Assembly (NCBI GenBank): GCA_020744425.1 | Contig: JAGMUV010000006.1 | Span: forward strand, 1,364,001 to 1,428,000 | DNA: 64,000 nt | Source: Dactylonectria macrodidyma | Lineage: Eukaryota > Ascomycota > Sordariomycetes > Hypocreales > Nectriaceae | Reading direction: 5' to 3' | Shown here: one piece after another, positions 1 to 10,645 of the stretch | How positions within the stretch are numbered: position 1 is the first letter of the stretch | How the letters are laid out: the number at the start of each line of letters is the position of its first letter | Notes under the pieces: generated by a model | The model's input: only the letters and a program-made list of their open reading frames with translations | What the model was told of the DNA's origin: nothing | The model's database searches: none | Translations under genes and position numbers: made by a program

Positions 1-325
1 GGGCATGATCCAAGCTATCGCCAAGTTCCGCAACTCCGGTGCGGGAACGTTGTCGAACGTGGGCCTGCAGGCCGCCGTTCCCAAGTCCCAGAAGCTGCAG
101 TTGCTGAACATCTCTTCGTCTGATATTGCGCCCGGAGCTGAAGCTACCCAGACGATGAGAGTCTCTGGGTGCAAGGGAGTAAGTTTTCCTCTTCATGAGT
201 GTTGTGTTCGAGATAGTTTACTAACTCCTTCCTCGTAGCCTCTGCGACTGCGGTTGAGGGTTACGTACGTGCACCCAACCGCGGGACAGGTTATGGATCA
301 GGTCAACTGGACGGAACCATCATGA
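1..325 (+). CDS. apl4: AP-1 complex subunit gamma (gamma-adaptin), C-terminal end, partial
   Basis: This is the 3' end of a gene whose 5' part lies outside the window. Reading frame 2 encodes the end of the gamma-adaptin ear (GAE) domain, the immunoglobulin-like appendage that recruits accessory proteins to AP-1 clathrin coats at the trans-Golgi and endosomes. Seen directly: IQAIAKFRNSGAG near the start, SDIAPGAEATQTMRV, then a GTAAGT..TAG intron at 179-238 with a CTAAC branch site, then a short last exon 239-325 reading PLRLRLRVTYV and ending DQVNWTEPS before the TGA. The basic LRLRLR strand followed by a terminal VxW motif is typical of the AP-1 gamma ear. Family assignment is by recognition; the trunk and hinge cannot be checked here. 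Confidence 0.88.
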
Positions 326-798
326 GTGGGTTGAAAGATGGTAACGTGTTGGTGGAGGTGCTGTTGTATGTAATGCGGAGAGGGACGGATGGTATTTATG
401 TGCCCAACGAGGAGGAAGTAAGATAGAACCTGTTCAAAATGACGACCAAAACGTCCTTTTTCTACAAAGCGAGAATTCCGTCCCATTGCCCAAATAGCAT
501 CACTACGCTTATGTTCTTGAGCTGTATTGGTTGGATGGATGTTGAAACTGCTAGCAACTACCCCACTGACACGGCTTGGCTGACTTATTTAGACAATGTG
601 ATCTCCACTATAGGTGGTTGCTTCGTGCATCAACTTGACAGAACGATAACAAGAACGCCAAGAGCGGTCTTCTCAACTACGAAATTTTGATGATCCAGAG
701 AGCACGCACCCTCGCAACCCAGACTCGTCCTATCGCGTGGGCCGCCAGATTCCATTTGCCAAAGACGACGTCTACAAAGCATCAATCACAGTGTGGCC
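326..798. other. Intergenic, AP-1 gamma to OXNAD1-like gene
   Basis: About 470 bp with no convincing gene. It should hold the AP-1 gamma 3' UTR and the promoter and leader of the downstream oxidoreductase. An ATG at 690 opens a short basic reading frame (MIQRARTLATQTRP...) that overlaps the oxidoreductase start in another frame; see findings. Confidence 0.5.
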
Positions 799-1816
799 AT
801 GTCGACAGATCGCACCGGGCACCTCGAGAGAACCGCCCAGGAACCGAGGGACGAGGTATACACAATACTCACTACGTATAACTTCCTTCGGGCTGACCAG
901 GGGGCGGTAGAGCTTGCACACGGTGACGCTGAGTCGCGTGGATCAAGTCAACGAGCGCGTGCGGCTCATCCGGTTGTCGCTCCAGTCTCCTATCTCGGTA
1001 TGTGCCATGCCCTGCCCCCTTCGGGACTCATGTAAGCATGTTTGTATATACGTCGAGAGCATGTCCTCACACGAGTCACCGTGAATGCAGTTCGCCGCTG
1101 GCCAATGGCTCGACACATACGTGCCCGACACGGCCAAGCCGGGCGGGTTCACGCTGACATCGCCGCCCTCGGCCGCCGCGGCGACGGCGCCGAGTCCGTA
1201 CCTGGAGCTCGCCGTGCAAGTGTCGCCCGAGAACCCGGCGGCCGCGTGGCTGTGGCGGCCGGTCCCGGAGCTGCTCGGGTCGAGTCTAGGCGTGCGCGTC
1301 GGCGGCAGCTTCGTGTTTCCACCCGTGGGGACGTCGGGTTCGGGGCTGGAGCTGCGCCGGGTAGTCCTTGTGGCCGGCGGCGTGGGCATCAACCCGCTGA
1401 TGAGCATGATGAGCGCCATGGCCGACGACGGCTTCGGCGGCGACGTGCAGCTTCTGTACGCGGCCAAGGTTGCGGCCGGCAGACTGGCCGAGGTGCTCTT
1501 CGTGCCAAGGATCGCGGCCTTGTTCGCCGAGCAGAGGCTCAGGGGACGGCCCCAGGTGTTTGCCACGGACACATCGTCTCCGGCGTCGGATCTTGTGCAA
1601 GGCCTCGAAGATGAGCTCGACAAGGCCCAGCTTGAGATTCGTGTGCGTCGGTTCGGACCCAAGGACCTCAAGGCCGCGGTTGGCCAGGAGCGGGATTCCT
1701 GTGTTGTCTACGTATGCGGACCTCCAACAATGACCGATGAGGTGGTTGGCATCCTGACATCGACAAATGGCGTTGGGCTGGAGGAGCAGCAGGTCATGAC
1801 AGAGAAGTGGTGGTAA
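799..1816 (+). CDS. OXNAD1-like NAD-binding oxidoreductase (ferredoxin-reductase fold)
   Basis: Three exons (799-855, 911-997, 1091-1816) give 289 residues. Exon 1 encodes the HLERTAQEPRDE start typical of oxidoreductase NAD-binding domain-containing protein 1. Exon 2 gives the first strands of the FAD-binding barrel (LHTVTLSRVDQ). Exon 3 begins FAAGQWLDTYVPD, the conserved flavin-binding region, followed by VVLVAGGVGINPLMSM (the GGxGxxP NAD-binding motif) and VYVCGPPTMTD, the C-terminal nucleotide-binding signature of ferredoxin-NADP reductase folds. Introns 856-910 and 998-1090 have GTATAC and GTATGT donors. The substrate is unknown; animal OXNAD1 is reported as mitochondrial. The ATG at 799 fits the family N-terminus, but an upstream targeting leader cannot be excluded. 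Exon 3 is very GC-rich and casts long antisense shadow frames. Confidence 0.85.
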
Positions 1817-2026
1817 GGCTTCATCATAGAGTAACAGGTTGGCACAATGTCCGAATATTGGTTGCCCGAGTATCATATTTGGACCAATTTGTTTTGTTTG
1901 TTGCGCCATGGTATCGTATGGTAGTCTATCCCTGATGCGCCCACGCACTCCATCCCATTCAACGTCATTGTCGACCTGACCATGACTCTGTGCATTTTGT
2001 TGTCTCTCCGCACTCCTCTCCCTCGC

Positions 2027-3312
2027 CTAAGAGAAGAGGTCCTCGGCCCTCTGCCGCCGCTTCGTCCGATTGCCGTCGAATAGCTCCTTGCCGGCATTGC
2101 TGCTACCGAAGCGCTCTGGGAATAGTTCCCGCGCACTTGCCCCTGCAGCGCCCTTAATAGCGAAGCCCTCCCCCTCGCCTCGCTGGTTCGCGATGCCTCG
2201 GATGTTGAAAGCGCCGCCCGCGGAGCTAGAAGGCATCGCTACAATCTTCGGCCGATCCTCCTCCTTCAAGTGCGCCGACCCGATGGCGCGTTCAAGTTGA
2301 TCTAGTCGGCCGCCGCCTCGGCCACCGGAGCTCTTGGTTGGGAAGAGCTCTTTGGTCGGGAAAAGCTCCTTCGCGCTGTTGTCTGCTGATATGCGGTCTT
2401 TCAAGGTGCGAGCCCTGGCTCTGTTTCCGGAGGAGCTGGCCTGTTCGCCCATCGCATCGTCACCGTCGCGATCGCGCATTGGAGATGCTGACCGATCGCG
2501 CGGGGCTTTACGGTTGGCAAAGAGCTCCTTGCCTTGGTTTTCCCTGGCATATGATCGTGGGCGGTCGCTTGAATCCGAATACCGTCGGCCCCTAGTAGCG
2601 CGTGGTGCGTCGTCGTACATGCTCGCCTCAAATGTCTCAATCTCCTCTTCAGAGTCCCGTCTACGCCGTCCACTGCCCCTGCGGTAGTCTCCGTCTCGAT
2701 CTCGCTCTCTATACCTCGATCGGTTGTCCTGGTTCCGTCGTCGACGTTCCTCCGGGTCGTGTTCGGGGTGGAGGAGATAGTAGCGACTCCGAGTGGCTGC
2801 TCCGGCTTGCTTCTTGTCGCTTGCTAGGGAAAATCGCACGTGGAGGGAGACTTCGGGCTTTTCATCGACAGGCTTTGCTGGCAATGTTTCGCCAATTGCC
2901 AGGGCAGTGGCGTCAGCGACGGGGACAGCGCTCAGCGCGACAATAGCGTCACGAGCCGTGTGCTCGGAGTTGAAGACTAGGTTTGCTGACGAGTCGTCGA
3001 TCCATTCAACTCGATCGACCGGACCGAAGTGGGCTTTGACATACGCCTTGATGTCGTTTGTGTGTAGAGAGTCCACGCCGTGAATGTGAACTTTGTCAGG
3101 GATTATTGTCTTGGAGTTGTCCACTGGAGGGTCGTCGTCGGCAACCTCGCCAGGTTCCTCTGGCTCGTCGGGCTGCTAAAGGGGGGATTAATGGCGGCGC
3201 CGGTGATACCTTTGTTTAGACTCACAAGGATATCGTGATGTTCAGGTTCGGCGATGGGTGCGTCGAGCGTCGTATCGACAGCATCGTCCATCTCGATATC
3301 CAGATCCATCAT
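2027..3312 (-). CDS. NCBP3-like nuclear cap-binding / RNA export protein
   Basis: Two exons (3312-3226 and 3175-2027) separated by a 50-bp intron (GTGAGT..TAG, 3176-3225) encode 411 residues. After an acidic N-terminus comes a degenerate RRM (KVHIHGVDSLHTNDIKAYV, then RVEWIDDSSANLVF), the arrangement of nuclear cap-binding protein subunit 3 (C17orf85 family). SLHVRFSLASDKK and SRYYLLHPEHDP follow, then an Arg/Asp/Ser-rich disordered tail. In animals this family binds capped mRNA with NCBP1 and works with TREX in export; the fungal role is inferred. The tail carries repeated K/R-E-L-F motifs (see findings). The start is the first ATG of a tandem Met pair; the open frame extends upstream to 3438 but looks like leader. 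Confidence 0.8.
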
Positions 3313-3962
3313 GTCGCGTGGGGAGTATAGGGAAGAGGAATTCCTTAGGGTAGCAATATGTTGAGAATTGGGGGTAGAAGTCGCCTCAGCTCGACAAGCA
3401 GTGAAGTACTCGATTGGAAGCGAAGCGGCGATCCCCAAGGTTCAGAATTGCACAGAGGCGGAGTTGATAGTTAGGGACAAGTCGAGTATGATTGAGGATA
3501 AAGGCTGGTGAAGTGTAGCAAACGGAGTGAGGCTGAGACTGAGCCTCTGCCCACATTGCTGGGCGCGCACTAAACTCTACTAAACATGAAGCTCCTCCAG
3601 CACGCCCGACCCCTACTCAGACCCCGAGAGCCCTGTGGCTCACTAGCTCCAGCGCATCTTTTAGGCGGGTCCTCGAGAACAGTCCACGCGATTCAGAGTA
3701 CCTTTGCCAGCCCATTAGGTGTTCGCTCAGGTACCTGTGGAGGTCACTTTATCGGCCCCTATGCCCGCATTTGTCGCGCCCACTTTTGTGCAAAAATTGT
3801 GCACGGTTGATTCAAAACGGAGCACCACCACCGTAAAGGATAGAAAACGGAATCACTCCACCTCCCGCTTCATCCTTACTCGAAGCCCTATCATCACTTC
3901 AACCACTCAGGCCTAGGTATTATACACCTGCAGGTCGCATAGCGAGCATCACTTGATTTTCT

Positions 3963-3998
<36 letters not shown>

Positions 3999-4214
3999 AA
4001 TATATCATACCCACAATTGCTACAGTCGACTTGACAGTAGGCATTTTGCTTTATTTGATCACCCCAGGAACACTAATCGTGGGACGAAGTTCTCCCATAT
4101 CCTGAGGAAAAAGGGGCAAGTGACACAACAATCTACAAATATTTCAACTATCATATTCATCCCCGAGCGCTAGAATAAATTTCATCCCCGCACATGACAA
4201 TGATTCACCTTGAT
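3313..4214. other. Intergenic with long oligo-T/oligo-A tract
   Basis: Between the NCBP3-like gene and the serine hydrolase 3' end. It contains a 74-codon ATG frame at 3586-3810 (starts MKLLQHARPLLRP) that I cannot assign and a T28/A9 tract. Nothing else stands out. Confidence 0.5.
3964..4000. repeat. T28 followed by A9 homopolymer tract
   Basis: Twenty-eight T (3964-3991) run directly into nine A (3992-4000) and then TATAT. The A run could fold back on the T run. Length is likely to be unstable or affected by sequencing error. Confidence 0.9.
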
Positions 4215-5567
4215 TCAGCTCCTTAGGATCTTAACCAGAGCCCGGAAGCCAACATGCAGATACTGAAAGTCAGTTCCCTCGGTGTTGGGTACAAATGTGA
4301 ACTCGGTTGGAAGCGACATCAGCCTGCCAGTAAAAGTAGAGCCAGAGAGCTTCTCGATGGCTGTCGGGTCCCCGGAATCGAGATTGGATTTGGCCAGCAC
4401 CCTCCCTGGGTCATCAATGGAAACTGAGATCTCGACGAAGAAGGCCGGGGTTCCATATCTGCCACATAAATGGCTTCCTGGAATCAAGTCGGAGCTCGAA
4501 CTTGTGACAACCTCTGGAATGCGTGCACTGTCTATACCCAGTGCTCTGCATGCGAGTTTCCGGCCAACAAGGGCACCATTCGCAGTGTTGGAGAGAAAGA
4601 CTACAGCCTTGCCCATTTCGACACTGCCCAGCATGAATGTAGACGTGCCACCCATGTGGCCGACAAGGCCTCGACTAGAATCAATAACGCTCCAGCCAAG
4701 TCCCCAGCCTTCACACCAAAGACTGGGGCCTGGCAGTCGATATTCCACGCTTTGCATCTCGCGCCTGCTAGACGGTGGGAGCAAGTCGCCCCAAAGCAAT
4801 GATCCAAGTAGCGTCACCGAGTCGGTAATGGAGGCTGCAGTTACGGTTCCTGTAGCTGCGAAAAGGCCTGGCCAACGCGGCCACATCATCTGCCGTGTGA
4901 ATGTACCATTCAGACCCGGAATGTGATCCTCGGCGATAGGTGGGTCCTCGGCGCGGAGCGGATCCCGGAGTCTCCCTCCGGAAGGCCGCTTGCTGACATC
5001 CAGCACAACGTTGACAACAGGCGACTGCAGTAAGTCGAGAACATTCGATTGGACCAACGTCTCCCAGTCGCATCCGGTAACTCTCTTCAGTAGCGCCCCA
5101 AGTAACATGTAACCAGCGTTGCTGTAGGAGACGATCTCGCCTGGTTCTGCGAGAAGACCTTGGTTGACCAACTTGGCTACGAGGTCGTCCAAGTTCTCAA
5201 CAGGTTCAACAAGGTCAACCAAGCCTCCAGAATGGCCTAGGATTTGGCGAATAGAGGCTGTACATCTCGATTTGGAGTATAGCTGCCCTGTCTCCGGCAA
5301 CCATTTGGCGATAGGATCGTCAAGGGAAATTTTGCCCTCCTCGACAAGTTGACAGACAAGTGTCGCTGTAAGGACTTTGCAAATAGAGCCGAGCATGAAC
5401 GGAGTATTTGAAGTCACTGCCTCCCCTTCGACAGCATCATAGAAACCGATGGTAGCTTTTTCGATGTGTCCATCTTTGGAAATGACAGCAAGGCCAGCAG
5501 CAGCCAGTTCACCCTTGTGATCAGCCAGCCACTCGCCTAACTGCTGAGATGTCGGTATCGCGGACAT
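4215..5567 (-). CDS. Serine hydrolase of the beta-lactamase / penicillin-binding fold (CubicO-like)
   Basis: Single exon of 450 residues. It has the class C beta-lactamase/esterase triad: S61-x-x-K64 (SICK), Y148-x-N150 (YSN, in SYSNAGYMLLGALL), and GHMGG around residue 318 in place of the KTG box. It has no signal peptide, so it is probably cytosolic. Fungal relatives include esterases, transacylases of polyketide pathways and peptidases; the substrate cannot be read from sequence. GHSGGLVDL near residue 111 is also typical of the family. A Zn2Cys6 regulator lies 282 bp upstream on the same strand, which suggests, but does not prove, a regulator-target pair. I saw no PKS, NRPS or transporter gene nearby, so this is not a full biosynthetic cluster within the window. 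Confidence 0.85.
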   Translation of the reverse strand: MSAIPTSQQLGEWLADHKGELAAAGLAVISKDGHIEKATIGFYDAVEGEAVTSNTPFMLGSICKVLTATLVCQLVEEGKISLDDPIAKWLPETGQLYSKSRCTASIRQILGHSGGLVDLVEPVENLDDLVAKLVNQGLLAEPGEIVSYSNAGYMLLGALLKRVTGCDWETLVQSNVLDLLQSPVVNVVLDVSKRPSGGRLRDPLRAEDPPIAEDHIPGLNGTFTRQMMWPRWPGLFAATGTVTAASITDSVTLLGSLLWGDLLPPSSRREMQSVEYRLPGPSLWCEGWGLGWSVIDSSRGLVGHMGGTSTFMLGSVEMGKAVVFLSNTANGALVGRKLACRALGIDSARIPEVVTSSSSDLIPGSHLCGRYGTPAFFVEISVSIDDPGRVLAKSNLDSGDPTAIEKLSGSTFTGRLMSLPTEFTFVPNTEGTDFQYLHVGFRALVKILRS

Positions 5568-5849
5568 GTTGTATGTGTTCGTATGATTCCCTTACCCGAA
5601 ATATCGTGGTGTCCGCGTCCGGTACTTATAGATGGCCGATTCGGAATAGAGACTGTTCCGACGTTGCATCTTACTCCGAACTCCGAGACTACATTATACC
5701 GAGTGCCGATATCCCTCACGGCAACTTTCTATCAGCGGTACTAATATCAATTCATCTCATTTGTTGGCCAGACTTATTGTTCGCATGTTGGAGCTTCGAT
5801 TCGACGTACCTCTTATTGTGCGGTCTATCTACGTTGATCAAACCAGATG

Positions 5850-8265
5850 TCAGGAATCAGACGGACCCCAATCCGCATTCTCAAGCCATCTCATAAAATC
5901 ATGATCATTGCCCAGAGTGACCAATTCCTCAAACTCCAAATTCTGGTCCACCTCGGTTACCAAGCATGTACCTAGATCGAGTGACCTAGGAGCTTGTGCT
6001 TGTAGGTCCAAATGTAGCTGCGGAATGGGAATGAGAGGGGGTTGCTGGTCAGATTGTTGACAATCTGGCAGTTGAACACTCCTTAGATCTAAAATCTTGT
6101 TCAAAATGGAGGTAATGGCATTTCGGCCTTGGTCGCACATGCGGAAAGCTCCGCTAGAAGAGTCGACAGCGCCTAATCTCGCAGCAAAAACGGATAGATC
6201 TTGGATTGTCTGGCTTCGTGGCAGCTGGGCATTCTCGGGACACGACGCAACTTTCTCTTGCCTCAATAGCTCTACAGCGATGGTAGCACCGCTGCGCATT
6301 CCGTGAATGAGGAGCAAGAATGCCAAATCTGTTTGTATCGTAGACGCGATATCATAACGATGCGTAATAAACAGGACATCACGAAGGACTTCCTGAGCGA
6401 TGCCGATCAGCTTTGCGGAGCTTGCGCCCGTCTTCTGAATTAGCACCCGCTGAAGTAGCAGCTCGTTGGAAAGGTAATCCTGTCGAAGAACAGTCCGGAA
6501 TAGCACTTCAACTGGTTTGAGCATTCGAGCTTCTGCTAGCTCGTCTTGTGTCTTACGCAAGAAAGACGGAAGTCTTCCCCATTGCTCAACACTCCTCTGT
6601 TGAATGCCATCCGCTTGGCGCAAGACCTTATCTCGCGTATACTGACCGAGAGCTAGGTTAAGGACCTCCTCTCGAAGTTGGTCGAAAGGCAACCAGACCT
6701 TGAGCCATGTTGTGCGGGAAAGACGCTTACCCTTGTTGAATCCATCTAAGTCTAAACATTCCAATGATGCCTCTAGATCGGTGCCTTCAAGTGTGAGTTG
6801 TTCATCAGCCAAGTCTAGTGGTGGGCTGATGCTGCAATATTGATGAGACAGTCGTGTCGGTCGGCCAAGAAAAACGGCAGTGCTTATTTCCATGGCATAT
6901 ATTCCAACAACAAGCCTTTTGCGTAGTTCTGAGAGAAAAAATGGAACCTCATCGTTGACAAGCGTATTTTGGTGTAGTCCCATTGTAATGAGGGCATCAT
7001 TAGTCTCTCCGCCTGCACGGTAAGCATCGTGGCTTCCCTCGCCACTTACCGCGCGGACTAATCTCGTGTGTTCGTACAGAAGCCAGACGAACAGGTCGTC
7101 CATTGCGTTGCAACTGCGGCAGATGGCAATACATGCCCGTGACACTTCTGCCATCTTGTTGACGAAGTCGGAAACGATAACCTTGTTATTGACAAAGAGA
7201 ACGTCGGACGGGCTGAGGCAGGCGGCACATAGTCCCGCCACAACTGCGACAAGACCAATAACTTGCCATCTAAGATTTTCGCCTGTACCACGACTAATCC
7301 ATGTAGAAGCTGATGTGGCTTTTCCAACAAGTAAAGGAGAGCGTGTATTTCGCCATAGGCTTTCACACAATCTCCATTTTGTCGCCGTATGTCCTCCAGC
7401 GAGGGCATTGTCGTGATGTCGCCAAACTTGCTCGAGCCATTGTTTCATGACAAACCCAGGACAGATGCAGGAGCCTTCGCTATGCTCATACCATCGCTCT
7501 ATCAAGAGATCGACCATGTTCCTGTCTTCCAAAAATGCCACTATATTGTAACTGTGGTTGATTTCACCCTCAGAGATTGTGTCCTCACCGTTGAAGACCA
7601 GCGAGCTGGTTAGAGCAGGGCTAAAGTTTTCCATAGCCTCCGAGAAGATGGCCGTGTGAGACGTTGTACCCAGAAACCCTTGACTACCACACTTGCCCCC
7701 ACATGAATCTTGTTGAGGTGATTTAGGTTGCGTTGGCCAGGATTCGCGAGTTGGCGGCTCGCATGGCCCCAATAATGGTTCGTCATAAGCGGCGTATCCA
7801 GAAGGTTCCCTTTGCTCCGGTTCTTCAAGCTGAATAGGAGATGAGCACGTCTCGATGGCAAATACTTGAGGTCTCCTCGAAGAGATTTCAGGGTTTCGGC
7901 GCATCTGGCGTATCTGGCGGCGCTATCACAATGAGCACAATCCGACGAAAAACATGATGCATCTGAGGTCCATCGCGCACGCCCAAGATTTAAGGAGGGG
8001 TGCACGATTAGACTCAAGAATCGAAACACGGCGCCGCAATAGAAACACTTACCGGTCCGTATTCGGTCGCTCGTGAAAGTGGCTGTGGGTGGTAGATACA
8101 GCGCTCACTCTGTTCTCTCGCCACACATCTCCCGCAAACAGGGACAGCATGATCACATCGAAGCTTTTTCTTCCTGCATGGCTCGCAAGCTCTCAATTTA
8201 CCATTGCGCCGATAGCCGGGGGTTGTATGACCCCCTGAGGAGACCGCAGCAACCGAAGGGCTCAT
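5850..8265 (-). CDS. Zn2Cys6 fungal transcription factor
   Basis: Two exons (8265-8053, 7922-5850) joined across a 130-bp GTAAGT..TAG intron give about 761 residues. Exon 1 carries the binuclear zinc cluster with six cysteines spaced C-x2-C-x6-C-x6-C-x2-C-x8-C (ACEPCRKKKLRCDH ... CGRC ... ERCIYHP). The basic KKKLR stretch lies between cysteines 2 and 3. Exon 2 holds a long helical middle region resembling the fungal-specific transcription factor domain (IYAMEISTAVFLGRPTRLS is the typical signature segment). An acidic, hydrophobic C-terminus (DHDFMRWLENADWGPSDS) could activate. The protein acts in the nucleus as a DNA-binding regulator; targets are unknown, but the adjacent serine hydrolase is the obvious candidate. 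Confidence 0.88.
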
Positions 8266-10645
8266 ATCTCGAATACCTGCCCAACCGGCTTGGGGCCCTT
8301 CAATGGAGAGCTAAGCAAATCATGTAAAGAATCAGAAGGGACTATACGAGCAAATAGGCCAAGGAATTTGCGGCGCCTTGTGATGATCAAGTGGTTCAAG
8401 ATAAACAATTGAAAAGCAGAGAAGCAGTCGAAGAACGAAAGCCAGATGTTGCATATGCCTCTACTTAATCACGTGCGGAGCGTGAGCAAGTAGCTACCGT
8501 ACGTAAGAGCAACTTTTATGAGACGAAAATTTGCTACCTTATCACTTGTCCCTTTGAATGAAAGTTCATTGCTTCTTATTATTGCTAAGTCGCGTAAGTA
8601 GAACGGTCGAATGCCACTCCCATTGTTGCACAAAGGATGTTGATTGGTGAACTGCGCTCAATCTGCCGGACCGACTCCGCTTGCGAAGCTCAACGAGGAA
8701 CCATGAGAAGTTAAGGACTTCAGATGACAGCGCCGATAACCAGTTCAACTGAAAACAATGTTCAATACCCAAATCAAACCTGCGAGCTTTGTTTAAACGC
8801 AAATACCAGTTTAAGAACTAGCTTGAGAGAGGCAAACAGGTGCGTATAGAGGTGGCTTCGCCAATTGCATATGGCTCACTTAGCCTAAGCCTCACTCAAC
8901 ACGTACGGCTCATCACTGGGCTAGAATCCCTTGCTATTGCATGGCACCGTCACTGCAAAGGAAGCGACATAGCATATGATATACTTGAATTCGTTAGGAG
9001 CAGAAAGCGCCTTGCGAGGCTTTACGGAATAAGTCGGCCATTCGTATTCTGGTCCAGACATTAAATCTGTTAGTAGTCACATATAAACCGTCATTTCAAG
9101 CGTCGTGGTGTGGCCACCGACTAACCGCCGACTTCAGGCACTCGACCCAGGAAATGAGAGTCGGTCTAAACAAAAACTAGCACAATCTTTATTTCTCCAA
9201 GAAGACCTCTGCAATATTTCCCGGGCCTACCCATCCTGTAAGGATAGCATACTCAGCTCCCTGGACGGAGACACCGTCGATAGCGTCCTCGGAGAGCAAG
9301 ACTCGGTTCTCAGTGTCATCGAGTTTGCGTTCGACTACAGACTCATCAACACCAAATTGTACCGGGGTGCTCTCTCAAGACTTCCAGTTAACAGCAGAAC
9401 TCCCCCTCCCCTGCTTAACGGTCATCACAAGACAAAACATCTAGGTCTGCTACGAAGGAATCTAACACCCGAGTATTGCATCTGCCGACAAAGAAACCCA
9501 GTGATCCCCTCAACTCGCCGTATGATTCCCCGCCTCGCCAGCCTTTGCACTCCGAGATACCAGCGGCGCAGCTCCCGATACAGCCAAACATTCCCAAATG
9601 AAGAGTTGCTGCACTCACACTAGAACGTGCTGGGGCGATTCGAAAGTACTCACCGAGCAGGGCGGCAAATGCGCAAACACAAACACCCAACATTGACGGT
9701 TTTCTTCTACAGCCCAAGAAGGACCGGTACTCCTTCGGCGATGGTTTTGTTACTCGTTTCCAAAGCAATGTCACCCACCCCCTCATTGAATAAAAGGCGT
9801 TTCTGGATACTCTGTCACAATGGCCCAGGGGCGAGGCCACTGATAACCAGATTTCGATGCCTCAGTGCGCCAGGGAGACGAGTTCATCAAGGTGTGCTCT
9901 GTAGTTTGCATCCTAGGCGTTGACACTTCTGGCATGGCCAATGTCTCTGAGCTCATGGGGCCCCTTCTCGAGAATATCATGACCAACAGACCGAGCTTTG
10001 ATAACTTGTGAATATATCTACCTAAGATAAGGATCATTCCCATCAACATGTTACATGGTATCAAGAGCAAACAGAAAGCTTGCCGCGAGAAACTAGAGGT
10101 GAAGCAAGGTAGTAACGCCCTCACCGCATCAGCTACCTCGGCTCAGCTTAGGGGAAAACCCGGAATCGCACCCATCACGTCAGAGTGTGGTGAGACGATG
10201 AGGACATTTGGGCTATGATGAGGACATGGGATTCCTTTCATCTAAATGGTCTCTTTTAAAGACGTGGAGTCTTGTGGTTTCAGCTTTGCCTTAATTTGCC
10301 AGAGGCTTCATAGAATTTGACCGCTAGATAATGTACCCAGCGAGATCCAAACTTTGGAACTTTTCTACTAAACGGAAAATACATACAGCGTCCTGGGGTA
10401 TATCAACCAGCCCTTTCTTCTATGCATCTAGTCTTAATGTCATGGTTGCCGAAATGAGCGAGTCCCTGGGCAGGCCAAAATCGTACCCTCGCCATCAGCT
10501 CCCAGTTGTTTGAACGCCTCATTATGTCCCACCAAAAAAAAATTTGTCAAATCCATTCGCTCCCATGTAACCATACCGTTCTATCCAGCCAACGCAAAAA
10601 TCCATGTCTCGCGTCAAGCAAGTTTCTTTTCCGCCAATCCATCGT
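8266..10645. other. Gene-poor region with a degraded ORF
   Basis: About 2.4 kb between the Zn2Cys6 gene and the Cys-rich coiled-coil gene. Open frames are short and mostly lack ATG starts. The only protein-like segment is at 9105-9623 (listed separately). No transposase, reverse transcriptase or terminal repeats were recognised. Confidence 0.5.
9105..9623 (+). pseudogene. Probable gene relic with a YR-A-L motif seen in fungal signalling proteins
   Basis: An open stretch without any ATG before its conserved part reads DGDTVDSVLGEQDSVLSVIE, then FAFDYRLINTKLYRGALSRL, then a proline-rich stretch. The form D-x-x-[IL]-[IV]-N-[ST]-x-[VL]-Y-R-x-A-L preceded by Ser/Asp-rich sequence is familiar from many uncharacterised filamentous-fungal proteins, some linked to STAND or GTPase-like families; this is recollection, not a search result. 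The missing start, low-complexity surroundings and quick loss of a consistent frame after about 9480 suggest a truncated or decaying copy. A real gene with unrecognised introns remains possible. Confidence 0.35.

Noticed and set aside
943..1948. Two long antisense frames (242 and 220 codons) over the OXNAD1-like gene
   Set aside because: They lie opposite a GC-rich exon with strong family motifs on the plus strand. Their sequences are Arg/Ser/Pro-skewed with no domain, as expected from composition.
3586..3916. Small plus-strand frames (74 codons from ATG 3586, and an overlapping frame to 3916)
   Set aside because: No recognisable family, no supported splice to join them and they lie in a short interval near the NCBP3-like promoter. 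Too weak to call.
9415..10124. Minus-strand frames of 141 and 113 codons
   Set aside because: Starts are not clearly ATG-based, composition is mixed, and no family resemblance was seen; they overlap the plus-strand relic.
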